This document shows, piece after piece, positions 1 through 8,911 of a stretch of 64,000 nucleotides of DNA. The stretch covers positions 6,218-70,217 of the forward strand of contig CAVJIN010000005.1 of assembly GCA_963649615.1 (NCBI GenBank), given 5' to 3'. Numbering within the stretch: position 1 is the stretch's first letter; each line of letters begins with the position of its first letter. Both the position numbers and the translations under genes were made by a program. The notes beneath the pieces were generated by a model. The model had not been told where the DNA came from, did no database searches, and worked only from the letters and a program-made list of their open reading frames with translations. The DNA comes from UBA9732 sp963649615 (GTDB taxonomy: Bacteria > Spirochaetota > Spirochaetia > Sphaerochaetales > Sphaerochaetaceae).

Positions 1-1056
1 GACCTCGGTTGTCGCGTAAATTTCAATGTCCCAGTTATCGTCCTCAAGCCCCTGCAAATCCTCTTTAAGATAGGTAAAATTGCCAAAATAAGACCTAGGC
101 CCCTCAATGTCAAACTTAAAAGCATTACTGCACTGGCCCGCAAGGTCTAAAACCGTCATACTCCCATGCCATGTCTGTGCAAATGCTGGAAAATCAAAGA
201 GAATATCTTCTGGTTTTAAGGCGTCACGGTCCGCCTGATAGGCTTTTCTGTAGAGAGTCTTGGCCTCCAGTTGCATACTTTTAAAGCTTGTCTCAATACG
301 TTTATCACCATAAAAAATCATGTAATGGGAATTCTTGATAAATTCTTTAATTCCACAAGGAATCACCCTTTGTGAATCGCTAGTAGCAAGAATCTGAATA
401 TCCACATGGCCCAGTTGTTTTGAAATTTGTTGAGATAGTGGCTCATATTTACAAATACGTTCAATCTTATCCCAGTCAAAGTAAATTCTAACTGGCAAGT
501 CTGAGCCATAAGGGAAGATATCAAAGACCTCACCACGCACAGTAAACTCACCAGGCATTGTGGTATTTGGTGACCTATAATAGTTACCTTGGGCCAATTT
601 TTCAGCCAATTGCATTGTGTCTAGGCTATCGTTTACCTTTAGTTTGATACTACCAACATCAACCGCACCCTTTCCTGGAAGCGGAGAGCACACAGCTCTA
701 ATTGAGGTCACAATAAGACCTTTTTCACAATCTGAGATAGCACCTAAACACCTAAGTTGTTCATATTCTTTTGCTGTGCCTTCCCACTGACTGTAAAGCA
801 CTCTACCACTGGCAGGAAGAAGAAAAATTGGAACCTTACGAGAATCAATAAGACTATAATTTGAGTGAAGTTGACGTGCAATTTCATCTGTTGGACAAAT
901 TATCCAAGTAAGGCCGTTGACCTCACTTGCCATCAAATGGGCACACTGAAACAGCGGAAATCCATCTAAGCCTTCTACTTGAATATCCGCTTTTTTGTTG
1001 ATACTGAATGCCTTGTAGCCTTCGCTCTTTTTGATGTACGATTGAAGCGTCTGCAT
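1..1056 (-). CDS. mfd: Transcription-repair coupling factor Mfd, 5' part (partial)
   Basis: The frame is open from an ATG at 1056 to the window edge, giving 352 residues without a stop, so the gene continues outside. Mfd is an ATP-driven translocase that removes stalled RNA polymerase and recruits UvrA. The visible part would be the N-terminal UvrB-homology region. A stretch reading GEFTVRGEVFDIFP (about residue 173) matches the conserved RRGEF-VRGG-DIFP block of Mfd/UvrB, preceded by PIFLLPASGRVLYSQ. No helicase motifs are visible because they lie downstream. No good Shine-Dalgarno precedes the ATG; a GTG one codon upstream is an alternative start. It diverges from the gene at 1099. UvrB is the main alternative but fits the N-terminal length less well. 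Confidence 0.82.
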   Translation of the reverse strand, partial: MQTLQSYIKKSEGYKAFSINKKADIQVEGLDGFPLFQCAHLMASEVNGLTWIICPTDEIARQLHSNYSLIDSRKVPIFLLPASGRVLYSQWEGTAKEYEQLRCLGAISDCEKGLIVTSIRAVCSPLPGKGAVDVGSIKLKVNDSLDTMQLAEKLAQGNYYRSPNTTMPGEFTVRGEVFDIFPYGSDLPVRIYFDWDKIERICKYEPLSQQISKQLGHVDIQILATSDSQRVIPCGIKEFIKNSHYMIFYGDKRIETSFKSMQLEAKTLYRKAYQADRDALKPEDILFDFPAFAQTWHGSMTVLDLAGQCSNAFKFDIEGPRSYFGNFTYLKEDLQGLEDDNWDIEIYATTEV

Positions 1057-1098
1057 CACTGGCACAATTTACCATTATGAAGAAAGGAGTTCAAGTAA

Positions 1099-2004
1099 AT
1101 GCAGGAAACAACCTTGTCCAAAACCGATACTAAAATTACAAATATAACCCTAGACATCAATGAAAACTATAATTTTGGCTTTGCTGTTAAAGATGAAAAG
1201 TCAAAAGCCTTCAATGAACTTTGCACCTGTATATTGCAATGTGGAAGAAGAGCCAGAGAAAACCAAAAACTTATTCACCGTTCATTTAAAGAAGATGGCT
1301 CTATTTTAACAGAAACAGATCTTGCTGTTTCAAATGCTTTAATCCCTGAAATCAAGAAACTTTATCCAAATTGCAATATTGTAACAGAAGAAATTGATTT
1401 ACATGAATTTAATAACAATGCCAAATACACCTTTATTCTTGACCCAATTGATGGCACAGATGCCTACAGTCAAGGTTTTCCTTCTTGGTGTATTGCACTA
1501 GGTATTCTTGACCACAACAGAATTCCATGTGGTGGAATCATCTTTGCACCCCGCTTTGGGATTGGAACAGAAGAGATGTTTTTCTGTAGCCCACCTTATG
1601 CTCCAGAAGTATATCTAAATGGAAATCTTTTTACAGCACCACAGCATTACGATATTCCTAGACAAATTACAACCGGTTCAGACATTCTCAACCAGGTAGA
1701 TTTAAATGGCTACAGTGGAAAGCTAAGAGTTTTTGGAAGCGGGATCTTACATATGGCTGCGCCTTTTGCGTACTCCAACATTGACGGATGTCTTACCACA
1801 AAGAGTTTTGCATGGGATGTTGCAGCTCCTCACGCTCTTGCACTAAAACTTGGAATGCAAGTTAAGTACCTTGACGGCACAGATGTCATTTATAACGATG
1901 ACTTACTAATTGAAAGAAAGCGTTTTCTCCAACCAATCCTCGTTGGATACACACCCTGCATTGAATTTATGAAAAATAAATTCAAACTAACAACAATAGC
2001 CTGA
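1099..2004 (+). CDS. Inositol monophosphatase family phosphatase
   Basis: This 301-residue protein belongs to the Mg2+-dependent, Li+-sensitive phosphatase family (SuhB/CysQ/HisN/FBPase-like). The metal-binding signatures are visible: ILTETDLAVS, the acidic VTEEID, the core FILDPIDGTDAYSQG (about residues 117-130) and the C-terminal WDVAAPHALALKLG. The substrate cannot be told from sequence; inositol phosphate, 3'-phosphoadenosine 5'-phosphate and histidinol phosphate are all possible. A good Shine-Dalgarno (AAGGAG) lies upstream of the ATG. Its 3' end overlaps the convergent transporter gene by 18 bases. The first 30 or so residues have no family counterpart that I recognise. Confidence 0.85.
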   Translation: MQETTLSKTDTKITNITLDINENYNFGFAVKDEKSKAFNELCTCILQCGRRARENQKLIHRSFKEDGSILTETDLAVSNALIPEIKKLYPNCNIVTEEIDLHEFNNNAKYTFILDPIDGTDAYSQGFPSWCIALGILDHNRIPCGGIIFAPRFGIGTEEMFFCSPPYAPEVYLNGNLFTAPQHYDIPRQITTGSDILNQVDLNGYSGKLRVFGSGILHMAAPFAYSNIDGCLTTKSFAWDVAAPHALALKLGMQVKYLDGTDVIYNDDLLIERKRFLQPILVGYTPCIEFMKNKFKLTTIA

Positions 2005-2691
2005 AACATCACTAATGTTGCCTTTTTTCACCCAGTATCTGGCTAAATAGATCATTGTTGTATCACAGAGAGCCACAATCCATTTAAGTAAATACGTGGA
2101 AGCCATAATCTGAAGAAGCACAGAAGTTTCGTATACACCCCAAAAGGCAATCAAAGTAAAAACCAGTGTATCTATAAGCTGGCTTACAAACGTACTAAAG
2201 TTATTTCTAAGCCAAAGATGCTTTCCAGATGTTTTGCGTCGCCAAAAATTATAAGCCCAAACATCGTGGTAATTACTCAAAAGATATGCAATCACAGAAC
2301 CCAATGCAATACGTGGCATAAGACCAAAAACAGTTTGCAGGCTGTCTTGTGCAATATCAGAAGAAGATGGCACAAAGAAAAGCGCCATTTGCATTAAAAC
2401 AGTAAGGGCAACAAGTGCAAAAAAACCATATCCAACAGATTTTTTTGCATCCTCTTCTCCATAGAATTCATTGAGAATATCTGTTGCCAAAAAACTAGTA
2501 GAGTAAACTATGTTACCTAGGGTGGCTTCAAAACCAAAGAGAATAACATTTTTAGTTACTTGAATGTTTGCAATCATACAACTGATTGGAATCCAAATTA
2601 AAAGTCCAATCTTTCCCCACTTTCTGAATGCAAACATAATGAGAGCAAAGTTTAGCACCATCATGCCAAACCATAAAAGAATATTTGTCAT
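1987..2691 (-). CDS. Queuosine precursor transporter, YhhQ/DUF165 family
   Basis: This 234-residue polytopic membrane protein has about six hydrophobic segments. The family signature TSFLATDILNEFYGEEDAKKSVGYGF (about residues 65-90) is clear, as is the C-terminal FVSQLIDTLVFTLIAFWG block. YhhQ proteins import queuosine precursors (preQ0/preQ1 or queuine) for tRNA wobble modification. No tgt or other queuosine gene is in the window, so this may be a salvage system. The start codon overlaps the stop of the upstream ACT-domain gene (ATGA), implying translational coupling. Confidence 0.85.
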   Translation of the reverse strand: MTNILLWFGMMVLNFALIMFAFRKWGKIGLLIWIPISCMIANIQVTKNVILFGFEATLGNIVYSTSFLATDILNEFYGEEDAKKSVGYGFFALVALTVLMQMALFFVPSSSDIAQDSLQTVFGLMPRIALGSVIAYLLSNYHDVWAYNFWRRKTSGKHLWLRNNFSTFVSQLIDTLVFTLIAFWGVYETSVLLQIMASTYLLKWIVALCDTTMIYLARYWVKKGNISDVSGYCC

Positions 2692-3350
2692 TTTTTACCT
2701 TGAAGATTTTGAAGTACTCTATAAGCCTCAAAGCTATCAATTCGTCTAATTACAAAAGTAAGCTCCGAGATAGTTGAAACAATCTCGTATACGTTGATGC
2801 TATTCCACGCAAGCCTGCGTGCCGCCTCATAAACAATACCAGGAGTTTGGATAAAGTTGGAACCAAAATTCAAAGTTAATGCAACCAAATCATCCTGTTT
2901 GTACATATATTTGAAAGAGCTGAGAATTCTTTCAATATGAGGAACTAATTTCTCTGATGTTGCAATGGTAACTTCATTTGAACCAAAGATAACATTTAAG
3001 AAGTCCGTTCCACCATTACGGCCAGAAAGCTCATACAAGTTTCCAAGATGCTGAATAAGCTCAGGAGTTTTGGAATAATTATAATCCACAATATTGGTGT
3101 GCATCACTATTGTGTAGTTAACTCCATCAGAATCTTTTTGACCTTCCATTCTATTAAGTTCAGTGGCATACCTTCTTAAAGCCATAATAACAGCAGTTTC
3201 CTTAACCTCTTTATTACAAGCTTGAGAGACCTCTTCCATGATACTTTCAGTAAAATTTGTATAGTTCAAAAAGCCCTTTCTAAGAACATCACGTAAGAAT
3301 GGTGTTCTATCAACAATTTCTCTAACCTTTTTGCTAACAGATTCTGCCAT
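2688..3350 (-). CDS. ACT-domain protein of unknown function
   Basis: This 220-residue soluble protein has no recognised catalytic domain. The N-terminal 70 residues are predicted helical and basic (SKKVREIVDRTPFLRDVLRKG; VIMALRRYATEL), compatible with a small helix-turn-helix-like region. The C-terminal 60 residues resemble an ACT regulatory domain of the aspartokinase type: a QTPGIVYEAARRLAWNSINVYEIVSTISELTFVI-type strand-helix-strand pattern (about residues 167-200). ACT domains bind small ligands such as amino acids. It is coupled to the YhhQ transporter by a 4-base overlap, so the two are probably made together. The ACT assignment is inference from pattern, not from a search. Confidence 0.6.
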   Translation of the reverse strand: MAESVSKKVREIVDRTPFLRDVLRKGFLNYTNFTESIMEEVSQACNKEVKETAVIMALRRYATELNRMEGQKDSDGVNYTIVMHTNIVDYNYSKTPELIQHLGNLYELSGRNGGTDFLNVIFGSNEVTIATSEKLVPHIERILSSFKYMYKQDDLVALTLNFGSNFIQTPGIVYEAARRLAWNSINVYEIVSTISELTFVIRRIDSFEAYRVLQNLQGKK

Positions 3351-3456
3351 AATTTCACTCCTACGTTATTTTAATAACATTTTGAGCATTTTTGCAACAC
3401 TTTGACACCTTGCTTACAAAAAAGTTATTAATCAAATTCTGCAAAGACAACAATAA

Positions 3457-3471
3457 ACACACAAATAGTGT
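3457..3471 (+). promoter_or_regulatory. Possible NrdR-box-like site
   Basis: The imperfect inverted repeat ACACACAAATAGTGT lies 114 bases before the nrdR start. It keeps the ACAC...GTGT arms of the NrdR box but is one base shorter than the usual 16. A second weaker candidate is at 3510-3524. Their centres are 53 bases apart, near five helical turns, whereas known pairs are usually about three turns apart. Autoregulation is an inference. Confidence 0.3.
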
Positions 3472-3509
3472 CATCATTAAATTCTCTAAAAGAGTTACGA
3501 AAAATCTAG

Positions 3510-3524
3510 ACACTATCTAGCTGT
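3510..3524 (+). promoter_or_regulatory. Second possible NrdR-box-like site
   Basis: ACACTATCTAGCTGT matches the left half of the NrdR consensus well (ACACTAT) and the right half poorly. It lies 61 bases before the nrdR start, in the same intergenic region as the candidate at 3457. Confidence 0.25.
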
Positions 3525-3584
3525 TATTGTATTCTTGTTAGAAGTTATAAAAACGAAAGGCCAATCAATTAAGGAAGTAAAAAC

Positions 3585-4049
3585 ATGAGATGTCCCGCAT
3601 GTGGAGAAATGGAAGATAAAGTTTTAGAAACAAGAACAACTAATAATGGCAGCGCAATGAGACGTAGAAGAGTCTGCCTAAAATGTGGGTATAGATTTAC
3701 AAGTTATGAGAGAGTTGAAGACAAACCAATTACGGTCATAAAGAAAAACGGAGACCTTCAGCCTTTTGACATTGCAAAGATTGAAAGAGGAATTCGTATT
3801 TCTACTGATAAACGAAACATAGACCAAGAAACAATTGACAACCTAATTCAGAACATAGAAGAAGCTATTAAAATCCAAGCTGGCCCAAAACATGAAATCA
3901 CTAGTAAGGCCATTGGAGAAGAAACTTTAAAACAACTCTACAAAATAGATGCCGTTGCCTATATTAGATTCGCCTCTGTCTATAGAGCCTTCAATGACGT
4001 TGAGCAGTTTGTTAAAGAAATTGAAAGACTAGCCAAAGAAGCAAATTAA
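3585..4049 (+). CDS. nrdR: Transcriptional repressor NrdR
   Basis: This 154-residue protein has the usual NrdR length. It has a four-cysteine zinc ribbon (Cys3, Cys6, Cys31, Cys34) followed by an ATP-cone domain (about residues 49-139, starting PITVIKKNGDLQPFD). NrdR senses ATP/dATP and represses ribonucleotide reductase genes. No nrd operon is in the window. The gene converges on a dGTPase gene with a 4-base overlap, so two dNTP-pool genes sit tail to tail. A Shine-Dalgarno AAGGAAG precedes the ATG. Confidence 0.97.
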   Translation: MRCPACGEMEDKVLETRTTNNGSAMRRRRVCLKCGYRFTSYERVEDKPITVIKKNGDLQPFDIAKIERGIRISTDKRNIDQETIDNLIQNIEEAIKIQAGPKHEITSKAIGEETLKQLYKIDAVAYIRFASVYRAFNDVEQFVKEIERLAKEAN

Positions 4050-5197
4050 TAGCAAGGTTTTACCACATCAAACCACTTTCCAGTCAGTGAACGCTCAATG
4101 GATTCGTTTAAATGCTCTGGGCGGAGAATTTCGTTTCCACAATCAAGGCAGAAGTTATCACTCATGCCTGCAATATAGTCAAAGACAATCCTATCAAGAT
4201 TACCATCATGTTCCATGTAAGCATCTTTCTTTTCCATAACGTAGTTATAGAAACCAGCACTAAGCATGTTTCCTTCCTGCATATATAGTTCACTATCAAA
4301 CTCATTTTTCTCAAGAAGCCCGGTTAGATAGTCATAAATAAGACGGATAAGGCGTTTAAAATATTTCTCATAACCACCTAGCATTGGTGATTTATAGATG
4401 TTTTTGTAATTAAACTCCTTCATAGCATGCATAGCGTCAAAAACATTGGGACTAAAACCAATCACACCTTCTTTTTCTGAATTGGTAATGATATCTTCAA
4501 CAAGAGTATTGATAATCTCGCCATTTGTAGAGCCCAAAACCTTAATGCAAATGTCTGGAACATCGTCTTTAGATACAATACCAAGACGTGCAGCATCCTC
4601 AAAATCACGTCCAAGATAAGCTATTTGATCAGAAAATCTAACAATACAACCTTCCCAAGTGGCGGGAATAATATCGTGCTTGGTTTCAATTGCATCAAGG
4701 TCCTTAATCTTATGACTTGGCTCAAGAGTTCTAATAAAGTGTTCGCCACAATGGCTCACAATTCCATCTCTGACGGCGTATGTTAAATTTAAATGAGAAA
4801 GAAAATCCACCACTCTAAGACTATTAACCTCATGCTCAAAACCTGCAAAGCCCTTCTCTTTCATCATATCGGACAAAATAAACTCGCCAATATGACCAAA
4901 CGGAGTATGTCCAAGGTCATGCCCAACACCAATTGCCCATGCCATTTCATCATTAAGCCCCATGGCTCTACAAATGGTTGTAGCAATAGAAGCCACATGC
5001 AACACATGTTCCATTCTAGTACAAATATGGTCATTACTAGGAGCAAAAAACACCTGAGTTTTATGCTTTAATCTTCTAAAAGGAGAGCTGTGAATAATTG
5101 CAGTTGTATCCCTGTAGTACGGAGAACGCACATCTTCTACACTTCTACTTTTCACTCTTTTCAACAATTGTTCATCTGAAAGCTCATTTTTAAACAT
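4046..5197 (-). CDS. dgt: Deoxyguanosinetriphosphate triphosphohydrolase-like protein
   Basis: This 383-residue HD-domain protein hydrolyses dNTPs to deoxynucleosides and triphosphate in its family. The N-terminus YYRDTTAIIHSSPFRRLKHKTQVF is the family hallmark. The metal-binding H...HD...D set is seen in RMEHVLHVASIA and GVGHDLGHTPFGHIGE. The C-terminal tail ends with a possible zinc knuckle (NFCLDCGNE). The start is supported by GAGG upstream. Whether it acts on dGTP or on several dNTPs cannot be read from sequence. The convergent position with nrdR suggests nucleotide-pool control. Confidence 0.92.
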   Translation of the reverse strand: MFKNELSDEQLLKRVKSRSVEDVRSPYYRDTTAIIHSSPFRRLKHKTQVFFAPSNDHICTRMEHVLHVASIATTICRAMGLNDEMAWAIGVGHDLGHTPFGHIGEFILSDMMKEKGFAGFEHEVNSLRVVDFLSHLNLTYAVRDGIVSHCGEHFIRTLEPSHKIKDLDAIETKHDIIPATWEGCIVRFSDQIAYLGRDFEDAARLGIVSKDDVPDICIKVLGSTNGEIINTLVEDIITNSEKEGVIGFSPNVFDAMHAMKEFNYKNIYKSPMLGGYEKYFKRLIRLIYDYLTGLLEKNEFDSELYMQEGNMLSAGFYNYVMEKKDAYMEHDGNLDRIVFDYIAGMSDNFCLDCGNEILRPEHLNESIERSLTGKWFDVVKPCY

Positions 5198-5255
5198 AAC
5201 AATTCCTCATCTTCACTCAATATGATAACATACAATTAACTTTTGTGGAGGAACT

Positions 5256-5753
5256 ATGCCCAATTTTATCTACCCGTTACTATCATTAGTCATAGATTTC
5301 ATCTGTCTACTCATGTGTATCAAATTTATCTTCTCAAAAAGAGGTGGCGTCTGGATTGTCCCAGTACTACTTAGCTCAATCTTCCTTGCAGCCTCTGCAT
5401 TATGCCTTCTAGCGCAAACCTCAGCCAGCACAGAAGCCTCCATGCTCGTCTTTGCCAAAGCACTTTCCATCTTCTTTTTGGGTGCATCTGCAATTTGGCT
5501 TCTAATCATCATCATTTTCCGCATTGCTCTTAACCCAGAAGGCATACAAAGCGTGAAATCTAGACGCAACAAAGCTGAGTCCGATTTCCTTAAAAGTCAC
5601 TCTTCTAAGAACGATTTCTGGGAAGGTGGAAATGACAATTCCACTTTTCAACACAAAATAAAGCAAAATAATGAACCAAAACTTAAAAGAGTTCCAGATT
5701 ACTACAAAGAAGTCAAAACCATAAGTCCAAGAAGATGCAAGCATGAAGAATAA
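5256..5753 (+). CDS. Small membrane protein of unknown function
   Basis: I do not recognise this 165-residue protein. Three hydrophobic helices are visible (about residues 4-26, 31-53 and 65-90), followed by a hydrophilic, basic C-terminal tail of about 70 residues, which would probably be cytoplasmic. It has a strong Shine-Dalgarno (GGAGG). Its last 11 bases overlap the shikimate kinase gene, so it appears to be the first gene of the aroK-aroC-XPB series. No functional link to aromatic synthesis is evident. Confidence 0.7.
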   Translation: MPNFIYPLLSLVIDFICLLMCIKFIFSKRGGVWIVPVLLSSIFLAASALCLLAQTSASTEASMLVFAKALSIFFLGASAIWLLIIIIFRIALNPEGIQSVKSRRNKAESDFLKSHSSKNDFWEGGNDNSTFQHKIKQNNEPKLKRVPDYYKEVKTISPRRCKHEE

Positions 5754-6273
5754 TATTGTATTTCTCTGTGGTCTCAAAGACTGCGGAAAGACTTACTACG
5801 CACAAAAGCTGTCACAAGAAACACAAATTCTTTGGCTTGATAGTGACCAAGAAATACTGAGACTTAATAAAGGCTATAGCACATGTAGAGAGCTCTATAA
5901 ACAAGTAGGAGCAACTGCTTTCAGAGAAAAAGAAGAGCAAGCAATACAAAGCATAATTCAAACTCTAAGAGAAAAAAAACAAAGTGCAGTTGTCTCTCTT
6001 GGTGGTGGGGTATGCGATGCAAACAATAGCCTTGAAATTATAAAAGAGCATGGTTTTTTAGTATATCTCCAGGAATTAGAGCATGTTTTATATAAACGAA
6101 TGCAAGAAGAAGGTCTTCCTCCATACCTTAGGGATAATTCTAAAAACAACTTCCATGAACTCTATATAAAAAGAGATAAAACATATTCTTGTTTTGCCAA
6201 TTATGTGATAGAATTGTTCAAATGGTCTGAAGAAGAAATCCTAAACCAATTAAAGGAGTTCCTTCAAATCTAG
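5743..6273 (+). CDS. aroK: Shikimate kinase
   Basis: This 176-residue P-loop kinase phosphorylates shikimate at the 3-hydroxyl, the fifth step of the shikimate pathway. The Walker A loop is GLKDCGKTYYA (residues 9-19), the substrate-binding Asp lies in WLDSDQEI, the Arg in TAFREKEEQA, and the glycine-rich SLGGGVC follows. The lid Arg is in PPYLRDNS. It overlaps the preceding membrane-protein gene and is followed by aroC after nine bases. Confidence 0.92.
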   Translation: MKNNIVFLCGLKDCGKTYYAQKLSQETQILWLDSDQEILRLNKGYSTCRELYKQVGATAFREKEEQAIQSIIQTLREKKQSAVVSLGGGVCDANNSLEIIKEHGFLVYLQELEHVLYKRMQEEGLPPYLRDNSKNNFHELYIKRDKTYSCFANYVIELFKWSEEEILNQLKEFLQI

Positions 6274-6282
6274 GAGGATTTT

Positions 6283-7257
6283 GTGTCTAACACTTTTGGC
6301 TCTATTTTGAGAATTACCACATTTGGAGAATCTCATGGACCAATGATAGGAGTGGTAATTGATGGAATTGAAAGTGATTTTGAACTTAATCTTTCTACTA
6401 TTGAGAAGGAAATGGAAAGAAGAAAACCAAATACAAATAAATTTTCAAGCACCAGATCTGAAAAAGATGAAATTGAAATTGTAAGTGGGCTTTTTGAAGG
6501 CAAAACCACAGGAACTCCACTTACAATTCTCATTAAAAACCAAGATGCAAACCCAGGAGACTATGAAAAGATCAAAGATTTATACAGGCCAGGACATGCA
6601 GATGAAACATATCAAGCCCGTTATGGCATAAGAGATTACAGAGGTGGTGGTAGAGCAAGTGGCAGAGAAACAGCAAGCCGTGTTGTGGCAGGTGCTATTG
6701 CAAAGCAAGTACTTATAAAGAAAGGAATAACAATCACATCAAGAATTTATTCCATTGGTGGAAAGACTACAAACTTTGAAGAAGTCTTACAACAGGCAAA
6801 AGCCAACAATGACAGTGTTGGTGGAACCATTGAATGCACAATAAAAGGTGTTCCAATGGGCATTGGAGAGCCTGTTTTTGATAAACTGGATGCTTGCATT
6901 GCTCATGCAGTTATGTCCATAGGAGCAATAAAAGGAATTGAATTTGGTTCCGGTTTTAATTGTGAGAATTTATTTGGTAGCGAAAACAACAAAAGCCAAT
7001 ATTCTGGTGGAATTCTTGGAGGAATTTCAGATGGAACTGATATCAATTTTAGAGTCGCTGTAAAACCAACCCCGTCTATTGGAAAAACACAACTAATGAA
7101 AACAGCTGAAGGAAAGACAATAGAAGCTACTGTTGAAGGACGTCACGACATCTGCATTTGTCTAAGAATTGGCCCCGTCATTGAAGCCATGACTGCCCTT
7201 GTATTGTTGGATCAAATCTACCTAAAAAATGCAAGAATTGGAGAAAAACATGTCTGA
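6283..7257 (+). CDS. aroC: Chorismate synthase
   Basis: This 324-residue enzyme converts EPSP to chorismate with reduced FMN. Family signatures are visible: FGESHGPMIGVVIDG at the N-terminus, PGHADETYQARYGIRDYRGGGRASGRETA in the centre, and GRHDICICLRIGPVIEAM near the end. The start is GTG at 6283, six bases after a perfect AGGAGG. It is about 30 residues shorter than many family members but contains all signatures. It forms an operon with aroK and overlaps the XPB helicase gene by 8 bases. Confidence 0.96.
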   Translation: MSNTFGSILRITTFGESHGPMIGVVIDGIESDFELNLSTIEKEMERRKPNTNKFSSTRSEKDEIEIVSGLFEGKTTGTPLTILIKNQDANPGDYEKIKDLYRPGHADETYQARYGIRDYRGGGRASGRETASRVVAGAIAKQVLIKKGITITSRIYSIGGKTTNFEEVLQQAKANNDSVGGTIECTIKGVPMGIGEPVFDKLDACIAHAVMSIGAIKGIEFGSGFNCENLFGSENNKSQYSGGILGGISDGTDINFRVAVKPTPSIGKTQLMKTAEGKTIEATVEGRHDICICLRIGPVIEAMTALVLLDQIYLKNARIGEKHV

Positions 7258-8911
7258 AGTAAGAACTCAAGATTTACCTCTTATAGTTCAAAGTGATAGA
7301 ACAATACTTTTAGATGTTCACTCTCCTTTTGCTTCACAATGTAGAGATGAGATTATGGCTTTTGCTGAATTGGTTAAAGCCCCAGAACATATTCATACCT
7401 ATTCAATATCTGCAATTTCTCTATGGAATGCAAAGAGTGCTGGCCTAGATACAGAGCAAATTCTTCAAAGATTAGACAGGTGGTCAAAATTTCCTATTCC
7501 ACAGCCAGTTGAGAATTATATTCAAGATGTATCCTCAAGATTTGGGAAACTAGTTTTAGAGCCATATTCAGAACAAAGCTTTGTTTTAAAGATATCGGAT
7601 TTATTTATTGCAAAAGCAATTACAGCCAATCAAAAGCTATCAAAACTCCTACGTCCAGTGATCTTGAAGGATGAGCCAGAAGTTTGTGCATTTGAAATAA
7701 AACAGTATGAACGTGGAGATGTCAAGCTGGCGCTAATTAAACTAGGATATCCGGTGGATGACCGTGTGCCATTGGTGAAGTCTGAGCATGTTTCAATTAA
7801 GATGAATTGTCCTTTGCGTGATTATCAAATTGAGGCAGTACAGTCGCTTTTAGGAGACCTTGGACCCGGAACAGGATATGGGACAATTGTGATGCCATGT
7901 GGAAGTGGAAAAACCGTTGTTGGTATTAAAATCATGGCCCAACTCGAAACAAGAACATTGATACTATGTCCAAATGTCGTTGCTGTGCACCAATGGATTG
8001 CAGAAATTCAGGCAAAAACAAATATTCCTGCAGACTTAATTGGAGAATACTCAGGAGAGAAAAAAGAGCTTAGACCAATTACTGTATGTACTTATCAAGT
8101 ATTGACTTACAGAGCAAATAAAGATGCAGATTTTGAGCACATGAAGGTAATTAAAACTGGAAATTGGGGCCTTGTCATTTATGATGAGGTTCACATGCTT
8201 CCGGCACCAGTGTTCAAGATTACTGCTGAATTACAATCGGTATACAGAACAGGTCTTACTGCTACCTTGATTAGAGAGGATGGAAGAGAAGATGACGTCT
8301 TTAGCTTAGTTGGGCCAAAGAGATTTGATATTCCATGGACAGATTTAGCTCAAAAAGGTTGGATTGCAAGTGCCTATTGTGTTGAAGTTCGTGTTCCATT
8401 GGCCTCTGATTTGGCTTTACCTTATGCAGTTGCAAACAGACGTGATAAATACAAGATTGCAAGCAACAATAAAGAAAAATGGGCTGTTGTGGAAAGCTTG
8501 CTTCATAAACATGCAGGTGAAAGTATTCTAATTATTGGGCAGTATATAGACCAATTAAAGGAACTGCAAAAAAAGCTTGGTTTCCCTTTAATTACAGGAA
8601 GCACAACAAATTCTAAACGTGATGAACTTTATCAACGCTTCAAGGACGGTCTTGAAAAAGTTCTAATTGTTTCTAAAGTTGCTAACTTTGCAATTGACCT
8701 TCCGGATGCTTCTGTTGCAATCCAAATTTCAGGAACCTTTGGCTCTAGACAAGAAGAAGCACAAAGACTTGGCCGTATACTTAGGCCAAAACGTAATCCT
8801 TGCTATTTCTATTCAATAATTACAAAGTTCACAGTGGAAGAAGAATTTTCTGCAAATAGACAAAAATTCCTTGTAGAACAAGGTTATAAATACTTAGTAG
8901 AGGAACTTTGA
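7250..8911 (+). CDS. XPB/Rad25-type DNA helicase
   Basis: This 553-residue superfamily 2 helicase is related to eukaryotic and archaeal XPB. An N-terminal XPB/Ssl2-like domain (PLIVQSDRTILLDV, about residues 9-115) precedes a damage-recognition-like region. Walker A MPCGSGKT (about 215), the DEVH box (about 312), the RED motif IREDGRED (about 342) and motif VI EEAQRLGRILRP follow. An in-frame ATG lies seven codons earlier, but the one at 7250 has GGAG seven bases upstream and was chosen. The gene overlaps aroC by 8 bases and its downstream partner by one. Bacterial XPB proteins are 3'-5' helicases; their cellular role is unsettled. Confidence 0.93.
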   Translation: MSEVRTQDLPLIVQSDRTILLDVHSPFASQCRDEIMAFAELVKAPEHIHTYSISAISLWNAKSAGLDTEQILQRLDRWSKFPIPQPVENYIQDVSSRFGKLVLEPYSEQSFVLKISDLFIAKAITANQKLSKLLRPVILKDEPEVCAFEIKQYERGDVKLALIKLGYPVDDRVPLVKSEHVSIKMNCPLRDYQIEAVQSLLGDLGPGTGYGTIVMPCGSGKTVVGIKIMAQLETRTLILCPNVVAVHQWIAEIQAKTNIPADLIGEYSGEKKELRPITVCTYQVLTYRANKDADFEHMKVIKTGNWGLVIYDEVHMLPAPVFKITAELQSVYRTGLTATLIREDGREDDVFSLVGPKRFDIPWTDLAQKGWIASAYCVEVRVPLASDLALPYAVANRRDKYKIASNNKEKWAVVESLLHKHAGESILIIGQYIDQLKELQKKLGFPLITGSTTNSKRDELYQRFKDGLEKVLIVSKVANFAIDLPDASVAIQISGTFGSRQEEAQRLGRILRPKRNPCYFYSIITKFTVEEEFSANRQKFLVEQGYKYLVEEL

